From positions 1,550,001-1,614,000 of the forward strand of contig NZ_CP063373.1 of NCBI RefSeq assembly GCF_015160855.1: 64,000 nucleotides of DNA, read 5' to 3'. The position numbers were made by a program, and so were the translations under genes. Positions 1 through 9,112 of the stretch are shown in pieces; position 1 is the stretch's first letter, and each line of letters begins with the position of its first letter. Origin of the DNA: Streptomyces ferrugineus (lineage in GTDB: Bacteria > Actinomycetota > Actinomycetes > Streptomycetales > Streptomycetaceae). The notes beneath the pieces were generated by a model, which did no database searches, had not been told where the DNA came from, and saw nothing but the letters and a program-made list of their open reading frames with translations.

Positions 1-55
1 TGTGCAGCAGCTCGGCGTCCTGGAGTGGGTCGAGGGGGCGGAAAGTGAAGGTCAT
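1..55 (-). CDS. desC: DesC N-terminal fragment, cadaverine/hydroxycadaverine acyltransferase (cut by window edge)
   Basis: Only the first 18 codons are inside the window, reading [18 protein letters not shown] on the minus strand. The ATG overlaps the desB stop codon as ATGA, so the two are translationally coupled. In the desferrioxamine pathway DesC transfers an acyl group (succinyl or acetyl) from acyl-CoA to N-hydroxycadaverine before DesD joins the units. The call rests mainly on its position directly after desA-desB; too little sequence is visible to check the GNAT fold. Confidence 0.8.
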   Translation of the reverse strand, partial: MTFTFRPLDPLQDAELLH

Positions 56-1353
56 ACGGCGAACTCCTGGAACGCGATCGTCTTCTCGACCGGGTAGTAC
101 TCGGTGCCGAGCAGCTCGCGGATGATGGACGCGTTCCGGTACGGGCCCATGCCCAGGTCGGGGCTGGTGATGCTGTGGGTGTGGACGCCGGCGTTCTGCA
201 GGAATACGCCGCGGCCGGTGGTGTCGATGGAGTAGTTGCGGTCGACGTCGAAGCGGCCGTGGCCGTCGAAGCGGAGGCGGTCGCGGATCCCGGCGAGGAA
301 CGCCGGGGGCTCGTAGTGGTAGCCGGTGGCCAGGACCAGGCCCTCGGTGTGGATCTCGAAGTCCTTGCCCTGCTCGTCCTGGCGGAAGCCCAGCGTGTAC
401 TGCCCGTCCTCGTAGGCCGCGCTGTGCAGCGAGGAGTTGGTGAGCAGGCGGGTGGGGACCGGGCGGCCGCCGCTGGTGACGTTCTTCTGGTACAGCAGGT
501 CGAAGATCGAGTCGATCAGTTCCGAGTTGATGCCCTTGAACAGGCCCTTCTGCTGCTTCTCCAGCCGGTAGCGGGTCTCCTCGGGCAGCGCGCGGAAGTA
601 GTCGATGTAGTCCGGGGACGTCATCTCCAGCGTCAGCTTGGTGTACTCCAGCGGGAAGAACCGCGGGGAGCGGGTGACCCAGTTGAGCTGGTAGCCGTGG
701 ACGTCGATCTCGGCGAGCAGCTCGTAGTAGATCTCCGCGGCGCTCTGACCGCTGCCGACGATCGTGATCGACTTCTTCCGCTGCAGCTCGGGCTTGCGGT
801 GCATGTACTGCGCGTTGTGGAAGAGGTCGCCGCCGAGGTCCTCGCACGCCGCCGGGACGAACGGGGTCGTGCCCGTGCCGAGGACCAGGTGACGGGCGCG
901 GTAGACGTCACCGGCGGCGGTCGTCACGACGTAGACCTCGGCCCCTTGGTCGTACGTCACCTCCGTCACCGTCGTATTGAAGCGGACGCTGCTCAGCTGG
1001 TTCGCGGCCCAGCGGCAGTAGTCGTCGTACTCGACCCGCAGCGGGTAGAAGTTCTCGCGGATGTAGAACGAGTACAGCCGGCCCTTCTCCTTCAGGTAGT
1101 TCAGGAAGGAGTACGGCGAGGTCGGGTCGGCCAGGGTGACCAGGTCCGACATGAACGGCGTCTGGAGGTGGGCGCCGTCCAGGAACATGCCCGCGTGCCA
1201 CTCGAAGTCCGGCTTCGACTCCAGGAACACGCCGTCGAGTTCGTCGATCGGCTCGGTCAGGCAGGCGAGGCCGAGGTTGAACGGGCCGAGCCCGATCCCC
1301 ACGAAGTCATGAGTCGCGGGAAAAGGGGCCGGGTTTTCAGGACGCGCGGTCAA
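52..1353 (-). CDS. desB: DesB, FAD/NADPH-dependent cadaverine N-monooxygenase
   Basis: This is a 433-residue N-hydroxylating monooxygenase of the ornithine/lysine hydroxylase family. It converts cadaverine to N-hydroxycadaverine in desferrioxamine synthesis. Visible motifs are the FAD loop GIGLGPFN near residue 19, the NADPH loop GSGQSAAE near residue 200 and the family C-terminal LATGYHY near residue 344. The chosen start is a TTG at 1353, preceded at normal spacing by GGGAGAG and lying 17 bp inside the end of desA; an internal GTG would cut into the FAD loop. Overlaps with desA and desC indicate a single desABC(D) transcript from the iron box at 2811. The call is firm from motifs and context; the TTG start is inferred. 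Confidence 0.95.
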   Translation of the reverse strand: MTARPENPAPFPATHDFVGIGLGPFNLGLACLTEPIDELDGVFLESKPDFEWHAGMFLDGAHLQTPFMSDLVTLADPTSPYSFLNYLKEKGRLYSFYIRENFYPLRVEYDDYCRWAANQLSSVRFNTTVTEVTYDQGAEVYVVTTAAGDVYRARHLVLGTGTTPFVPAACEDLGGDLFHNAQYMHRKPELQRKKSITIVGSGQSAAEIYYELLAEIDVHGYQLNWVTRSPRFFPLEYTKLTLEMTSPDYIDYFRALPEETRYRLEKQQKGLFKGINSELIDSIFDLLYQKNVTSGGRPVPTRLLTNSSLHSAAYEDGQYTLGFRQDEQGKDFEIHTEGLVLATGYHYEPPAFLAGIRDRLRFDGHGRFDVDRNYSIDTTGRGVFLQNAGVHTHSITSPDLGMGPYRNASIIRELLGTEYYPVEKTIAFQEFAV

Positions 1354-2779
1354 GGGACTCTCCCAGGTACTGCTCGGCGTGGCCGGCGATCAGGTCGAGG
1401 ACGGCGGCGATGTCTTCGGTCGTCGTCTCGGGGTTGAGCAGGGTGAACTTCAGATAGTGGCGACCGCCGACCTTGGTGCCCGCGACCACCGCGTCGCCGG
1501 AGGCGAACAGGGCCTTGCGGGCGTACAGGTTGGCGCGGTCGATCTCGGCCGGGTCGGTGACGGCGGCCGGGATGTAGCGGAAGACGAGGGTGGAGAGGGT
1601 GGGCTCGACGACCACGTCGTAGCGGGGGTCGGCGGCCAGCAGCCGCCAGCCCTCCACCGCCAGGTCGCAGACCTCGTCGAAGAGCTGCCCGATGCCGTCG
1701 GCGCCCATCACGCGCAGGGTCATCCACAGCTTGAGGGCGTCGAACCGGCGGGTGGTCTGCAGGGACTTGTCGACCTGGTTGGGGATGCGCTCGGTGACCA
1801 TGCGGCGCGGGTTGAGGTACTCCGCGTGGTAGGTGGCGTGGCGCAGGGTGGAGGCGTCGCGGACCAGCACGGCGGAGGAACTCACCGGCTGGAAGAAGGA
1901 CTTGTGGTAGTCGACGGTGACCGAGTCGGCGCGTTCGATGCCCTCGATGCGGTCCCGGTACTTCAGGGAGGCCAGCAGCCCGCAGCCGTAGGCGGCGTCG
2001 ACGTGCATCCAGGCGCCGAACTGCTCGCACAGCTCGGCGATCTCGGGCAGCGGGTCGATGGAGCCGAAGTCGGTGGTGCCCGCGGTGGCGACGACGGCCA
2101 TCGGGATCAGGCCGTCCCTGCGGCAGCGCTCCAGCTCATGGGCGAGCGCGACGGTCTGCATCCGCTTGTCGTGGTCGACGGGGACGGAGATCACGGAGTC
2201 CTGGCCGAGGCCGAGCAGTTTCGCCGACTTCTTCACGCTGAAGTGGCTGACCTCGGAGGCGAAGACGCGCAGTTTGGCGAGTGAGTCGGTCTTGGCCTCC
2301 TCGCGGGCCAGCAGCAGCGCCTGGAGGTTGGACTGCGTGCCGCCCGAGGTGAAGACGCCGTCGGCGTTCTCGCCCAGCCCTATTCGGTCCGTCGTCCAGT
2401 CGATGAGCTTGCGCTCGATCAGGGTGCCGCCGGCCGACTGGTCCCAGGTGTCCAGGGAGGAGTTGACGGCGGACAGGACCGCCTCGCCGAGCACGGCCGG
2501 GATGACGACCGGGCAGTTGAGGTGGGCGAGATAGCGGGGGTGGTGGAAGTAGATCGCGTCCCTGAGGTAGACGTCCTCCAGCTCGTCGAGGACCGCGGCG
2601 GTGTCCAGCAGCGGCTTGTCGAGGTCGATCGCGTCGATGGTGGGGGCCAGGGCGTCGACCGTGACGCCGGTGAACGGACGGTCGGTGGCGGCGAGTTTGG
2701 CGGCCACCCGCTCGATACCTTCGGTCACGGAGCTGCGGTACCGCTCCGCGGTCGTGTCATTGAGCAGGTGCGAGCGCAT
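1337..2779 (-). CDS. desA: DesA, PLP-dependent lysine decarboxylase
   Basis: A 480-residue group II pyridoxal-phosphate decarboxylase that makes cadaverine from lysine, the first step of desferrioxamine synthesis. The PLP-binding lysine lies in DYHKSFFQP near residue 300, preceded by the DAAYG motif of the cofactor-binding domain. An open frame extends ten codons upstream, but MRSHLLND at 2779 has a good GGAGG eight bases before it, and the extension would approach the iron box. desA is first in the biosynthetic operon. The palindrome about 30 bp upstream predicts repression by DmdR1/IdeR when iron is plentiful. Length and sequence agree with known Streptomyces DesA proteins as I recall them. 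Confidence 0.97.
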   Translation of the reverse strand: MRSHLLNDTTAERYRSSVTEGIERVAAKLAATDRPFTGVTVDALAPTIDAIDLDKPLLDTAAVLDELEDVYLRDAIYFHHPRYLAHLNCPVVIPAVLGEAVLSAVNSSLDTWDQSAGGTLIERKLIDWTTDRIGLGENADGVFTSGGTQSNLQALLLAREEAKTDSLAKLRVFASEVSHFSVKKSAKLLGLGQDSVISVPVDHDKRMQTVALAHELERCRRDGLIPMAVVATAGTTDFGSIDPLPEIAELCEQFGAWMHVDAAYGCGLLASLKYRDRIEGIERADSVTVDYHKSFFQPVSSSAVLVRDASTLRHATYHAEYLNPRRMVTERIPNQVDKSLQTTRRFDALKLWMTLRVMGADGIGQLFDEVCDLAVEGWRLLAADPRYDVVVEPTLSTLVFRYIPAAVTDPAEIDRANLYARKALFASGDAVVAGTKVGGRHYLKFTLLNPETTTEDIAAVLDLIAGHAEQYLGESLDRAS

Positions 2780-2810
2780 GTGGGGTGTCCTCCGATGGGG
2801 AGCTCTCAAC

Positions 2811-2829
2811 TTAGGTTAGCCTAACCTAA
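2811..2829. promoter_or_regulatory. Iron box (DmdR1/IdeR operator) upstream of desA
   Basis: TTAGGTTAGCCTAACCTAA is a perfect 19-bp palindrome centred on C2820 and matches the actinobacterial iron-box consensus. It lies about 31 bp upstream of the desA start, where bound repressor would block transcription. The desF stop is at 2889, so the box sits in the desF-desA gap. Confidence 0.95.
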
Positions 2830-2888
2830 GTAACGCAGATTCAGGGCAGCCTCGGCCGTGACTGTGATCACTCCGGTCCCAGGGGTGA

Positions 2889-3698
2889 TTACTCGGCCGC
2901 GCGCAGCTGTTCTTCGGTCATTCCGTGCCGCCAGTAGCCGACGAAGGTGACCCGGCGCCGGTCGATCCCGCGTTCGCCGACGAAGTGCCGGCGCAGCGCC
3001 TTCACGCACCCGGACTCTCCCGCGATCCAGACGTACGGGCGCTCGGCGGGCGGGAGTTGGGCAGCGCGGATGGCGTCGAGCCCGTCCTCCCGCACGAGCC
3101 AGGTGATCTCGGCGTCGGCCTCGGTCACCAGGTCCTGGATGTCCCCGGCGTCCTGCACCTCCAGCCACACCCGGGCACGGGTGCCGGCCGGCAGCGTTTC
3201 GAGGATGGCGGAGACGGCCGGTACGGCGGTCTCGTCGCCCCAGATCACCACGAGGTCGGTGTCCTCGGGCGACCGGAACCGGATGGCCCGGTTGTCGGCT
3301 ACGGCCGGTCCGAGCAGCAGGACGCGATCCCCGGCGGCGGCGCGGGAGGCCCAGTGGGAGGCGGGGCCCGCCGGGGTGTGCAGGACGAAGTCGATGTCGA
3401 TCTCGTCGGGATTCCGGCGCAGGGCGCGGAGCGTGTAGGAGCGCATCACGGCCCGTACGTCGTCCGGGAGTTCACGCCAGCCCTGCCACCAGCCGTCACC
3501 GAGCTCGATGGGCACCTGGGGCTCGGTCTGGCCGGGGTGCGGCAGGAAGAGCGACAGGCTCTGGTCGCGTCCGTCGGAGAAGAAGTGCCGCAGATCCTCC
3601 CCGCCGAAGGTGACCCGGACCAGAGACGGCCCGAGCCGCCTCGTCCGTACGACCTGGAGGGAGAAGAAACGGAACGGGGCGGCTACGGCGGTCGTCAT
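2889..3698 (-). CDS. desF: DesF, siderophore-interacting FAD-binding ferric-siderophore reductase
   Basis: A 269-residue siderophore-interacting protein of the ViuB/SIP family. It would reduce Fe(III) in imported ferrioxamine so that iron is released in the cytoplasm. The flavin-binding RSYTLRA (residues about 86-92) and DIDFVLH (101-107) motifs are clear, and the C-terminal NAD(P)H-binding half contains VWIAGESG. The start at 3698 (MTTAVAAP) has AGGAG upstream; the frame is open 15 codons further but without a ribosome site. It lies between desE and desA on the same strand. No iron box is seen directly upstream, and the hairpin repeat at 3716-3734 separates it from desE, so its promoter is unclear. 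Confidence 0.9.
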   Translation of the reverse strand: MTTAVAAPFRFFSLQVVRTRRLGPSLVRVTFGGEDLRHFFSDGRDQSLSLFLPHPGQTEPQVPIELGDGWWQGWRELPDDVRAVMRSYTLRALRRNPDEIDIDFVLHTPAGPASHWASRAAAGDRVLLLGPAVADNRAIRFRSPEDTDLVVIWGDETAVPAVSAILETLPAGTRARVWLEVQDAGDIQDLVTEADAEITWLVREDGLDAIRAAQLPPAERPYVWIAGESGCVKALRRHFVGERGIDRRRVTFVGYWRHGMTEEQLRAAE

Positions 3699-3711
3699 AT
3701 GTGCTCCTGAG

Positions 3712-3792
3712 GTGACGCGCCCCAAAGGGGCGCGGGGCTGCATCCGACATGCGGCTCCGCCGCGTGGGCGCGACCAGCCACGACGGACGCGC
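3712..3792. repeat. Streptomyces interspersed intergenic repeat with terminator-like hairpin
   Basis: The stretch contains a perfect 8-bp stem, CGCGCCCC-AAA-GGGGCGCG (3716-3734), followed by a GC-rich segment ending in GCGCGACCAGCCACGACG. The reverse complement of this module recurs downstream of citA (61349 onward). It resembles the short repeats often scattered between Streptomyces genes. It sits between desE and desF and could attenuate read-through. Confidence 0.7.
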
Positions 3793-3848
3793 GGTTCACC
3801 ACGGTGCGGTGGGCCTACGGCGCTGAAGCGGCTCTCCCGGCGGAGCGC

Positions 3849-4895
3849 CTAGGCGACCTTCTTGGCCTTCTCGATGGCCTCGGCAAGACTGGTCAGCAGC
3901 GGCGTGCACTTGTCGTAGGACAGAATCGGCTCGGGCGACCGCGCGATGACCTGTCCGGCCTTCACCGCCGGCAGCTTCTTCCACGTCGCCTCGGTGATGT
4001 CCGCCGGCTGGATCGTCGAGGACCGGTCGTCCATCATGATGATGTCGGCCGGGTACTTGTCGACGTTCTCCCAGCTCAGCGACTCGAACCAGCCGCCACC
4101 CTCCTTCTTGGCGCTCTCCGGCGGCTCCACGAAGTTCACGCCGAGGGCCTTGAAGTACTCCAGGTCGATGGAGAGGTTGGTGCCGGAGACGTAGAAGATG
4201 TCCTGGCTGGCGGAACCGGCCATCACCTTGATCTCGGGACGGGACTTCGCCGCCTTGCGCAGCCGCTCCGCGGCCGCCTCGAACTCCTTCTTGGACTGGG
4301 CGGCCTTGTCGGCCTTCATGTCCGCGCCGAGGGACTCGGCCAGCTCCCACATCCGCTGCAGCGGCTGGGTCAGCTGGCGGTCGTAGACGGAGATCGCGGC
4401 GCTCGGGGCGAGCTTGGCGATCTTGTCCTTGGACGCCTCGGGGACGTACCAGAGGGTGCCGGCGCTGTCGAAGGTCGTGGAGATGAGGACCTCGGGGGTG
4501 AACGCCGCGTACTGCTCGACGTTGAACTGGTCCCAGACGTTGCCGAAGACGGTCAGCTTGCTGACGTCCATGTCGCCGGCCTGGACGTCGGCCTTGCCGT
4601 CCTGGGTCTTGGTCGGGCCGAAGACGCCCTTGACCTCGATGCCGTAGTCGTACAGGGCGGCCGCGACCCCGACGAAGGCGACGATCTTCGTCGGGACCTT
4701 GTCGAGCTTCACGGTGGTGCCGCGGTCGTCCTTGAACGTCCAGGGGCCGGACTTGGCAGCCGTCGTGGCCTCGTCCGAGCCACCGCTTTTCGCGTCGTCG
4801 TCCCCGCAGGCTGCGAGCACGGCCCCGAGGCCGAGGGCGCCGCCCGCGGCGAGGATGCCGCGGCGGGTGAGGTGGGTGGCTCTTGCGTTGGGCAT
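3849..4895 (-). CDS. desE: DesE, ferrioxamine-binding ABC-transporter lipoprotein
   Basis: A 348-residue siderophore-binding lipoprotein of the FecB/FhuD-like PBP class. The N-terminus has a twin arginine (TRRG, residues 10-13), a hydrophobic stretch and a lipobox LAAC with the lipidated cysteine at residue 30, followed by an acidic linker GDDDAK. It would sit on the outer face of the membrane and pass ferrioxamine to a FhuBC-type permease that is not encoded here. An iron box 50-68 bp upstream of the ATG indicates control together with desA. No strong Shine-Dalgarno sequence precedes the ATG. The family call is firm; ligand identity comes from the adjoining des genes. Confidence 0.93.
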   Translation of the reverse strand: MPNARATHLTRRGILAAGGALGLGAVLAACGDDDAKSGGSDEATTAAKSGPWTFKDDRGTTVKLDKVPTKIVAFVGVAAALYDYGIEVKGVFGPTKTQDGKADVQAGDMDVSKLTVFGNVWDQFNVEQYAAFTPEVLISTTFDSAGTLWYVPEASKDKIAKLAPSAAISVYDRQLTQPLQRMWELAESLGADMKADKAAQSKKEFEAAAERLRKAAKSRPEIKVMAGSASQDIFYVSGTNLSIDLEYFKALGVNFVEPPESAKKEGGGWFESLSWENVDKYPADIIMMDDRSSTIQPADITEATWKKLPAVKAGQVIARSPEPILSYDKCTPLLTSLAEAIEKAKKVA

Positions 4896-4944
4896 GGCTA
4901 CGCTGCTTTCGAACAGGGCGGATCACCGGCCGGACAATTCGAAG

Positions 4945-4963
4945 GTAGGTTAGCCTAACCTCA
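4945..4963. promoter_or_regulatory. Iron box (DmdR1/IdeR operator) upstream of desE
   Basis: The segment has 17 of 19 positions in common with the perfect desA box and a perfect 15-bp palindromic core (AGGTTAGCCTAACCT, 4947-4961). It lies between the stop of the acyl-CoA dehydrogenase gene (5029) and the desE start (4895). Confidence 0.93.
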
Positions 4964-5028
4964 GCTGATGTCCAGGGGGTGGGGGTCCTTGGGATCGAAG
5001 CTGTGGCTGCCCTGTGGGATGCGTACCC

Positions 5029-6189
5029 TCAGCCCACGAGCCCCAACTCCCTTGCAATCAGCATGCGTTGGACTTCGCTGGTGCCCTCGCCGATCTCCAG
5101 GATCTTGGAGTCCCGCCACATCCGGGCCACCGGATACTCGTTCATGAAGCCATAGCCGCCGTGGATCTGCGTCGCGTCGCGGGCGTTGTCCACCGCGATG
5201 GTGGACGAGTACAGCTTCGCCAGCGCCGCCTCCTTCTTGAAGGGCTCCCCGGCCACCAGCCGGGAGGCCGCGTCGCGCCACGCCAGCCGCGCCGTGTGGG
5301 CCTTCATCTCCATGTCGGCGATCTTGAACTGGATGGCCTGGTTGGCGCCGATCGGACGGCCGAACGCGTGGCGTTCCTTGGCGTACTTCACCGACTCGTC
5401 CACACAGCCCTGCGCCAGGCCCGTCCCCAGCGCCGCGATGGCGATCCGGCCCTCGTCCAGGATGCGCAGGAACTGCGCGTACCCACGGCCCTCCTCGCCC
5501 AGGAGGTTGGCCGCCGGGACCCGGACGTCCTGGAAGGACAGCTCACGGGTGTCGGAGGCGTTCCAGCCGACCTTGGAGTAGGGGGCGGCGACCGTGAAGC
5601 CCGGGGTGCCGGACGGGACGATGATCGAGGAGATGAGCGGCTTGCCGTCCGGCGCCCGGCCGGTCACCGCCGTGACCGTGACCAGACCCGTGATGTCCGT
5701 ACCGGAGTTGGTGATGAAGCACTTGGTGCCGTTGATCACCCACTCACCGGTCTCCGCGTCCAGGCGGGCCGTCGTGCGCGTCGCGCCCGCGTCCGAGCCG
5801 CCGTCGGGCTCGGTCAGGCCGAAGGCGCCGAGTATCTCGCCGGAGCACAGCCGCGGCAGCCACCGCCGCTTCTGCTCCTCGGTGCCGAAGAGATGGATCG
5901 GCATGGCGCCCAGCGAGACCCCGGCCTCCAGGGTGATGGCGACCGAGGAGTCCACCCGGGCCAGCTCCTCCAGCGCGATGCCCAGCGCCAGATAGTCGCC
6001 GCCCATGCCGCCGTGCTCCTCGGGGAACGGCAGACCGAACAGGCCCATGCGGCCCATCTCCCGCACGATCTCGTACGGGAACTCATGACGCTCGTAGAAG
6101 TCGCCGATCTTCGGCGCCACGACGTCGTGGGCGAACTCCTCCACCGTACGGCGGAGTTCCTCCAGTTCGGGGGAGAGACGGTGGTCCAT
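5029..6189 (-). CDS. acdH: Acyl-CoA dehydrogenase, branched/short-chain type, last gene of the leucine-catabolic operon
   Basis: A 386-residue FAD-dependent acyl-CoA dehydrogenase that would oxidise isovaleryl-CoA or related acyl-CoAs. The catalytic glutamate fits the GEGTSEV motif near the C-terminus, as in short/medium-chain enzymes, and the flavin-contact segment reads CFITNSGTDITG. The ATG at 6189 follows the hmgL stop by only six bases, and AAGGAG lies inside the end of hmgL. Operon position with a carboxylase and HMG-CoA lyase points to isovaleryl-CoA dehydrogenase in leucine breakdown. The homologous Streptomyces gene is, as I recall, called acdH or fadE4 and has broad branched-chain specificity, so strict isovaleryl specificity is not claimed. 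Confidence 0.9.
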   Translation of the reverse strand: MDHRLSPELEELRRTVEEFAHDVVAPKIGDFYERHEFPYEIVREMGRMGLFGLPFPEEHGGMGGDYLALGIALEELARVDSSVAITLEAGVSLGAMPIHLFGTEEQKRRWLPRLCSGEILGAFGLTEPDGGSDAGATRTTARLDAETGEWVINGTKCFITNSGTDITGLVTVTAVTGRAPDGKPLISSIIVPSGTPGFTVAAPYSKVGWNASDTRELSFQDVRVPAANLLGEEGRGYAQFLRILDEGRIAIAALGTGLAQGCVDESVKYAKERHAFGRPIGANQAIQFKIADMEMKAHTARLAWRDAASRLVAGEPFKKEAALAKLYSSTIAVDNARDATQIHGGYGFMNEYPVARMWRDSKILEIGEGTSEVQRMLIARELGLVG

Positions 6190-6195
6190 GGCTGT

Positions 6196-7131
6196 TCACT
6201 GCTCCTTGTGGGAGAGGGCTCGGACGGTGCGGGACGGGCTGGGTCGGCCCAGTTGCTCGGCCATCCACGCGCTCGTGGCGACGAGGCGGTCGAGGTCGAC
6301 TCCGGTGTCGATGCCGAGGCCCCGCAGCATCCACAGGAGGTCTTCGGTGGCGAGGTTGCCGGTGGCGGACCTGGCGTACGGGCAGCCGCCCAGGCCGCCG
6401 GCGGAGGCGTCGATCGTCGTGACGCCGTGCTGCAGGGCGGCGTAGGTGTTGGCGAGGGCCTGGCCGTAGGTGTCGTGGAAGTGCACGCCGAGGACGTTCG
6501 TCGGCACTCCCTGCTCATTGAGGAGGGAGAGCAGTTCGAGTACGTGTCCCGGTGTCGCGACGCCGATGGTGTCGCCGAGGCTCAGCTCGTCGCAGCCCAT
6601 CGCCACGAGGGCCTTGCAGACGCGGGCGACCTGGTGGAGCGGGACGGCGCCCTCCCAGGGGTCGCCGAAGCACATGGAGACGTAGCCGCGCACATGCAGC
6701 CCCTCGTCCTTGGCGCGCCGCACCACCGGGTCGAAGACCGCCAGCGACTCGTCCAGCGTGCGGTTGAGGTTGGCCTTGGCGAAGGACTCCGTGGCGCTGG
6801 CGAAGACGGCGACCCGGCGGGCGCCCAGCGCCAGGGCGCGGTCCAGGCCGCGGCTGTTGGGGACCAGGACGGGCAGATGTACCCCCTCCAGGCCGCTGAC
6901 CAGTGGGAACAGCTGCTCGGCGTCCGCGAGTTGGGGCACCCACTTGGGGTGGACGAAGCTGGTGGCCTCGATCGTCGTGAGCCCCGCGTCGGCGAGGCGG
7001 CGCACGAACTCCGCCTTGACCTCGGTCGGGACGGTCGACTTCTCGTTCTGCAGTCCGTCGCGGGCGCCCACCTCGTGGATGCGGACCCGGGCGGGCAGAT
7101 CCGCGGCCGGCACGGCCATGGGCAGGGTCAT
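6196..7131 (-). CDS. hmgL: Hydroxymethylglutaryl-CoA lyase
   Basis: A 311-residue TIM-barrel lyase of the HMGL/LeuA superfamily, cleaving HMG-CoA to acetoacetate and acetyl-CoA at the end of leucine degradation. It begins with the active-site [11 protein letters not shown] motif near residue 20. Near residue 255 it carries the glycine-rich loop GGLGGCPYA with the catalytic cysteine, and VHFHDTYG supplies metal-binding histidines. The frame is open far upstream, but the ATG at 7131 overlaps the preceding stop as ATGA and has GGAGGAG directly before it. It is coupled on both sides within the operon. Confidence 0.95.
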   Translation of the reverse strand: MTLPMAVPAADLPARVRIHEVGARDGLQNEKSTVPTEVKAEFVRRLADAGLTTIEATSFVHPKWVPQLADAEQLFPLVSGLEGVHLPVLVPNSRGLDRALALGARRVAVFASATESFAKANLNRTLDESLAVFDPVVRRAKDEGLHVRGYVSMCFGDPWEGAVPLHQVARVCKALVAMGCDELSLGDTIGVATPGHVLELLSLLNEQGVPTNVLGVHFHDTYGQALANTYAALQHGVTTIDASAGGLGGCPYARSATGNLATEDLLWMLRGLGIDTGVDLDRLVATSAWMAEQLGRPSPSRTVRALSHKEQ

Positions 7132-9098
7132 CGCTCCTCCTCCACGGATGCCTCCACGGGTGCATCCGCGGATGCCTCCGCGGGTGTGACGACCGCCAGG
7201 ACCTGGTCCATGGCGACCGCCGTGCCGGGTGTGACGTCCAGTTCGGCGACCGTGCCGGCGTGCGGGGCGGAGATGACGTGCTCCATCTTCATCGCCTCGA
7301 CGACCAGCAGGCTCTGACCGGCGGCCACCTCGTCCCCGACGGCGACCTTCACCACGGTGACCGTGCCGGGCATGGGCGCGGTGAGCGAGTCGGCGCCGGC
7401 GTGCGCGGCCCCGGTCAGGGACGCGGCGACCGGGTCGTGGTCGCGCACGTGCCAGGCGTCGCCGTCGCGGCCGAGCCAGTCGGCGGCGCGGTGGAAGGTG
7501 TGGCGGACGCCGTCGAGGGTGACGGCCACCCGGTCGTCCGTGACGGTGGCGGAGCCGCGCGGGACGTACTCCACGGGGTCGGTGATCCGCAGCGGGAAGC
7601 CGACGGGCCTGGGCTCGCCGCCCAGCCGCCAGCCGCTCGGCACGGAGAACGGATCGGTCCACCCGCCGCCGCGAGGCCGCAGCGCCTCCAGCCGTACGGC
7701 CGCCGCGGCTTCGTACACCTCCTCCGGTACGTCGGTGGGGACCAGGTCGTCGACGACGCGCTCGACCAGCCCCGTGTCCAACTCGCCTGCCACGACCGCC
7801 GGATGCGCGAGCAGCCGCCGCAGGAACCCGGCGTTCGTCGGCACGCCCAGCGTCACCGTCTCCGCGAGAGCCGACCGGAGCTTCCTGAGCGCGGTCGCGC
7901 GGTCGGGGCCGTGGGCGATCACCTTGGACAGCATCGGGTCGTACAGGCTCCCGACCTCCGTGCCCTCGCTGAGCCCGGAGTCGGTGCGGATGCCGTCGCC
8001 CTGGGGCTCGCGCAGCTTCAGGACGGTGCCGCCGGAGGGCAGGAAGCCGCGCGAGCCCTCTTTGACGGACACCGTCTCGGCGCAGATGCGGGCCTCGATG
8101 GCGTGGCCGGTGAGGCGGAGGTCGTCCTGCGCGAAGGCGAGCGGCTCGCCCGCCGCCACCCGCAACTGCCACTCCACCAGGTCCACGCCCGTGATCAGCT
8201 CGGTGACCGGATGTTCCACCTGGAGGCGGGTGTTCATCTCCATGAAGTAGTACGAGGACGGGTCCCCGCCCGGCACGATGAACTCGACCGTGCCCGCGCC
8301 CCGGTAGCCGCAGGACCGGGCCGCCTGCACCGCCGCCTCGCCCATCGACGCGCGCGTGGCCTCGTCGAGGAGCACGCTGGGCGCCTCCTCGACGATCTTC
8401 TGGTGCCGGCGTTGCAGCGAGCACTCGCGCTCGCCCAGGTGGACGACGTTGCCGTGGCCGTCGGCCAGGACCTGGATCTCGATGTGCCGGGGCCGGTCGA
8501 TCCACCGCTCGACGAGGAGGGTGTCGTCACCGAAGGAGGCGCGGGCCTCACGGCGGGCGGCGGCGATCTCGTCCTCCAGCACCGACAGGTCCCGGATCAG
8601 CCGCATCCCCTTGCCGCCACCGCCCGCGCTGGGCTTGAGCAGCACGGGGGCGCCCAGCTCGCGGGCCGCGTCGGCGAGTTCGGGGTCACGGCCGCCGGGC
8701 ACCACCGGCACGCCCGCCGCCCGCACCGTCTCCTTGGCGCGGATCTTGTCGCCCATGAGGGAGATGGCGTCCGCGGGCGGCCCGATGAAGACCAGCCCCG
8801 CCTCGGCGCACGCGCGCGCGAAGCCGGCGTTCTCCGCGAGGAAGCCGTAGCCGGGGTGGACGGCCTGGGCGCCGGTGCGGGCGGCGGCCTCAAGGAGGCG
8901 CTCCGCGGACAGATAGCTCTCGGCCGCCGGCGCCGGACCGATCCGTACCGCCGTGTCGGCCTCGCGCACATGGCGGGCGTCGGCGTCCGCGTCGGAGTGG
9001 ACGGCCACGGAGCGCACGCCCAGCGACCGCAGCGTCCGGATCACCCGTACGGCGATCTCGCCCCGGTTGGCCACGAGCACGGTGTCGAACATGGTCAT
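7128..9098 (-). CDS. Biotin-dependent acyl-CoA carboxylase alpha subunit (biotin carboxylase + BCCP), methylcrotonyl-CoA type
   Basis: A roughly 656-residue subunit that carboxylates its own biotin using ATP and bicarbonate. The order is an N-terminal biotin carboxylase domain ([12 protein letters not shown]), an ATP-grasp glycine loop ([10 protein letters not shown]), a linker domain, and a C-terminal biotinyl domain with VVEAMKMEH, where the lysine about 52 residues from the end carries biotin. Operon context with a carboxyltransferase and HMG-CoA lyase indicates 3-methylcrotonyl-CoA carboxylase. The start is uncertain: ATG at 9098 has GGGGGA at eight bases, ATG at 9092 has GAGG at six, and a GTG at 9116 overlaps the previous stop. 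Confidence 0.92.
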   Translation of the reverse strand: MTMFDTVLVANRGEIAVRVIRTLRSLGVRSVAVHSDADADARHVREADTAVRIGPAPAAESYLSAERLLEAAARTGAQAVHPGYGFLAENAGFARACAEAGLVFIGPPADAISLMGDKIRAKETVRAAGVPVVPGGRDPELADAARELGAPVLLKPSAGGGGKGMRLIRDLSVLEDEIAAARREARASFGDDTLLVERWIDRPRHIEIQVLADGHGNVVHLGERECSLQRRHQKIVEEAPSVLLDEATRASMGEAAVQAARSCGYRGAGTVEFIVPGGDPSSYYFMEMNTRLQVEHPVTELITGVDLVEWQLRVAAGEPLAFAQDDLRLTGHAIEARICAETVSVKEGSRGFLPSGGTVLKLREPQGDGIRTDSGLSEGTEVGSLYDPMLSKVIAHGPDRATALRKLRSALAETVTLGVPTNAGFLRRLLAHPAVVAGELDTGLVERVVDDLVPTDVPEEVYEAAAAVRLEALRPRGGGWTDPFSVPSGWRLGGEPRPVGFPLRITDPVEYVPRGSATVTDDRVAVTLDGVRHTFHRAADWLGRDGDAWHVRDHDPVAASLTGAAHAGADSLTAPMPGTVTVVKVAVGDEVAAGQSLLVVEAMKMEHVISAPHAGTVAELDVTPGTAVAMDQVLAVVTPAEASADAPVEASVEEER

Positions 9099-9112
9099 CC
9101 TCGAAATCCCCC

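Noticed and set aside
5014..7317. Very long open frame on the plus strand opposite the leucine operon
   Set aside because: It is an antisense shadow caused by high GC. It crosses two well-supported genes on the other strand, and its translation is low-complexity Gly/Ala/Arg/Val without motifs.
7132..8505. Extended N-terminus of the HMG-CoA lyase frame
   Set aside because: The frame is open upstream by chance. It overlaps the carboxylase gene, its translation is Arg/Gly-rich, and the ATG at 7131 has a ribosome site and the ATGA overlap.
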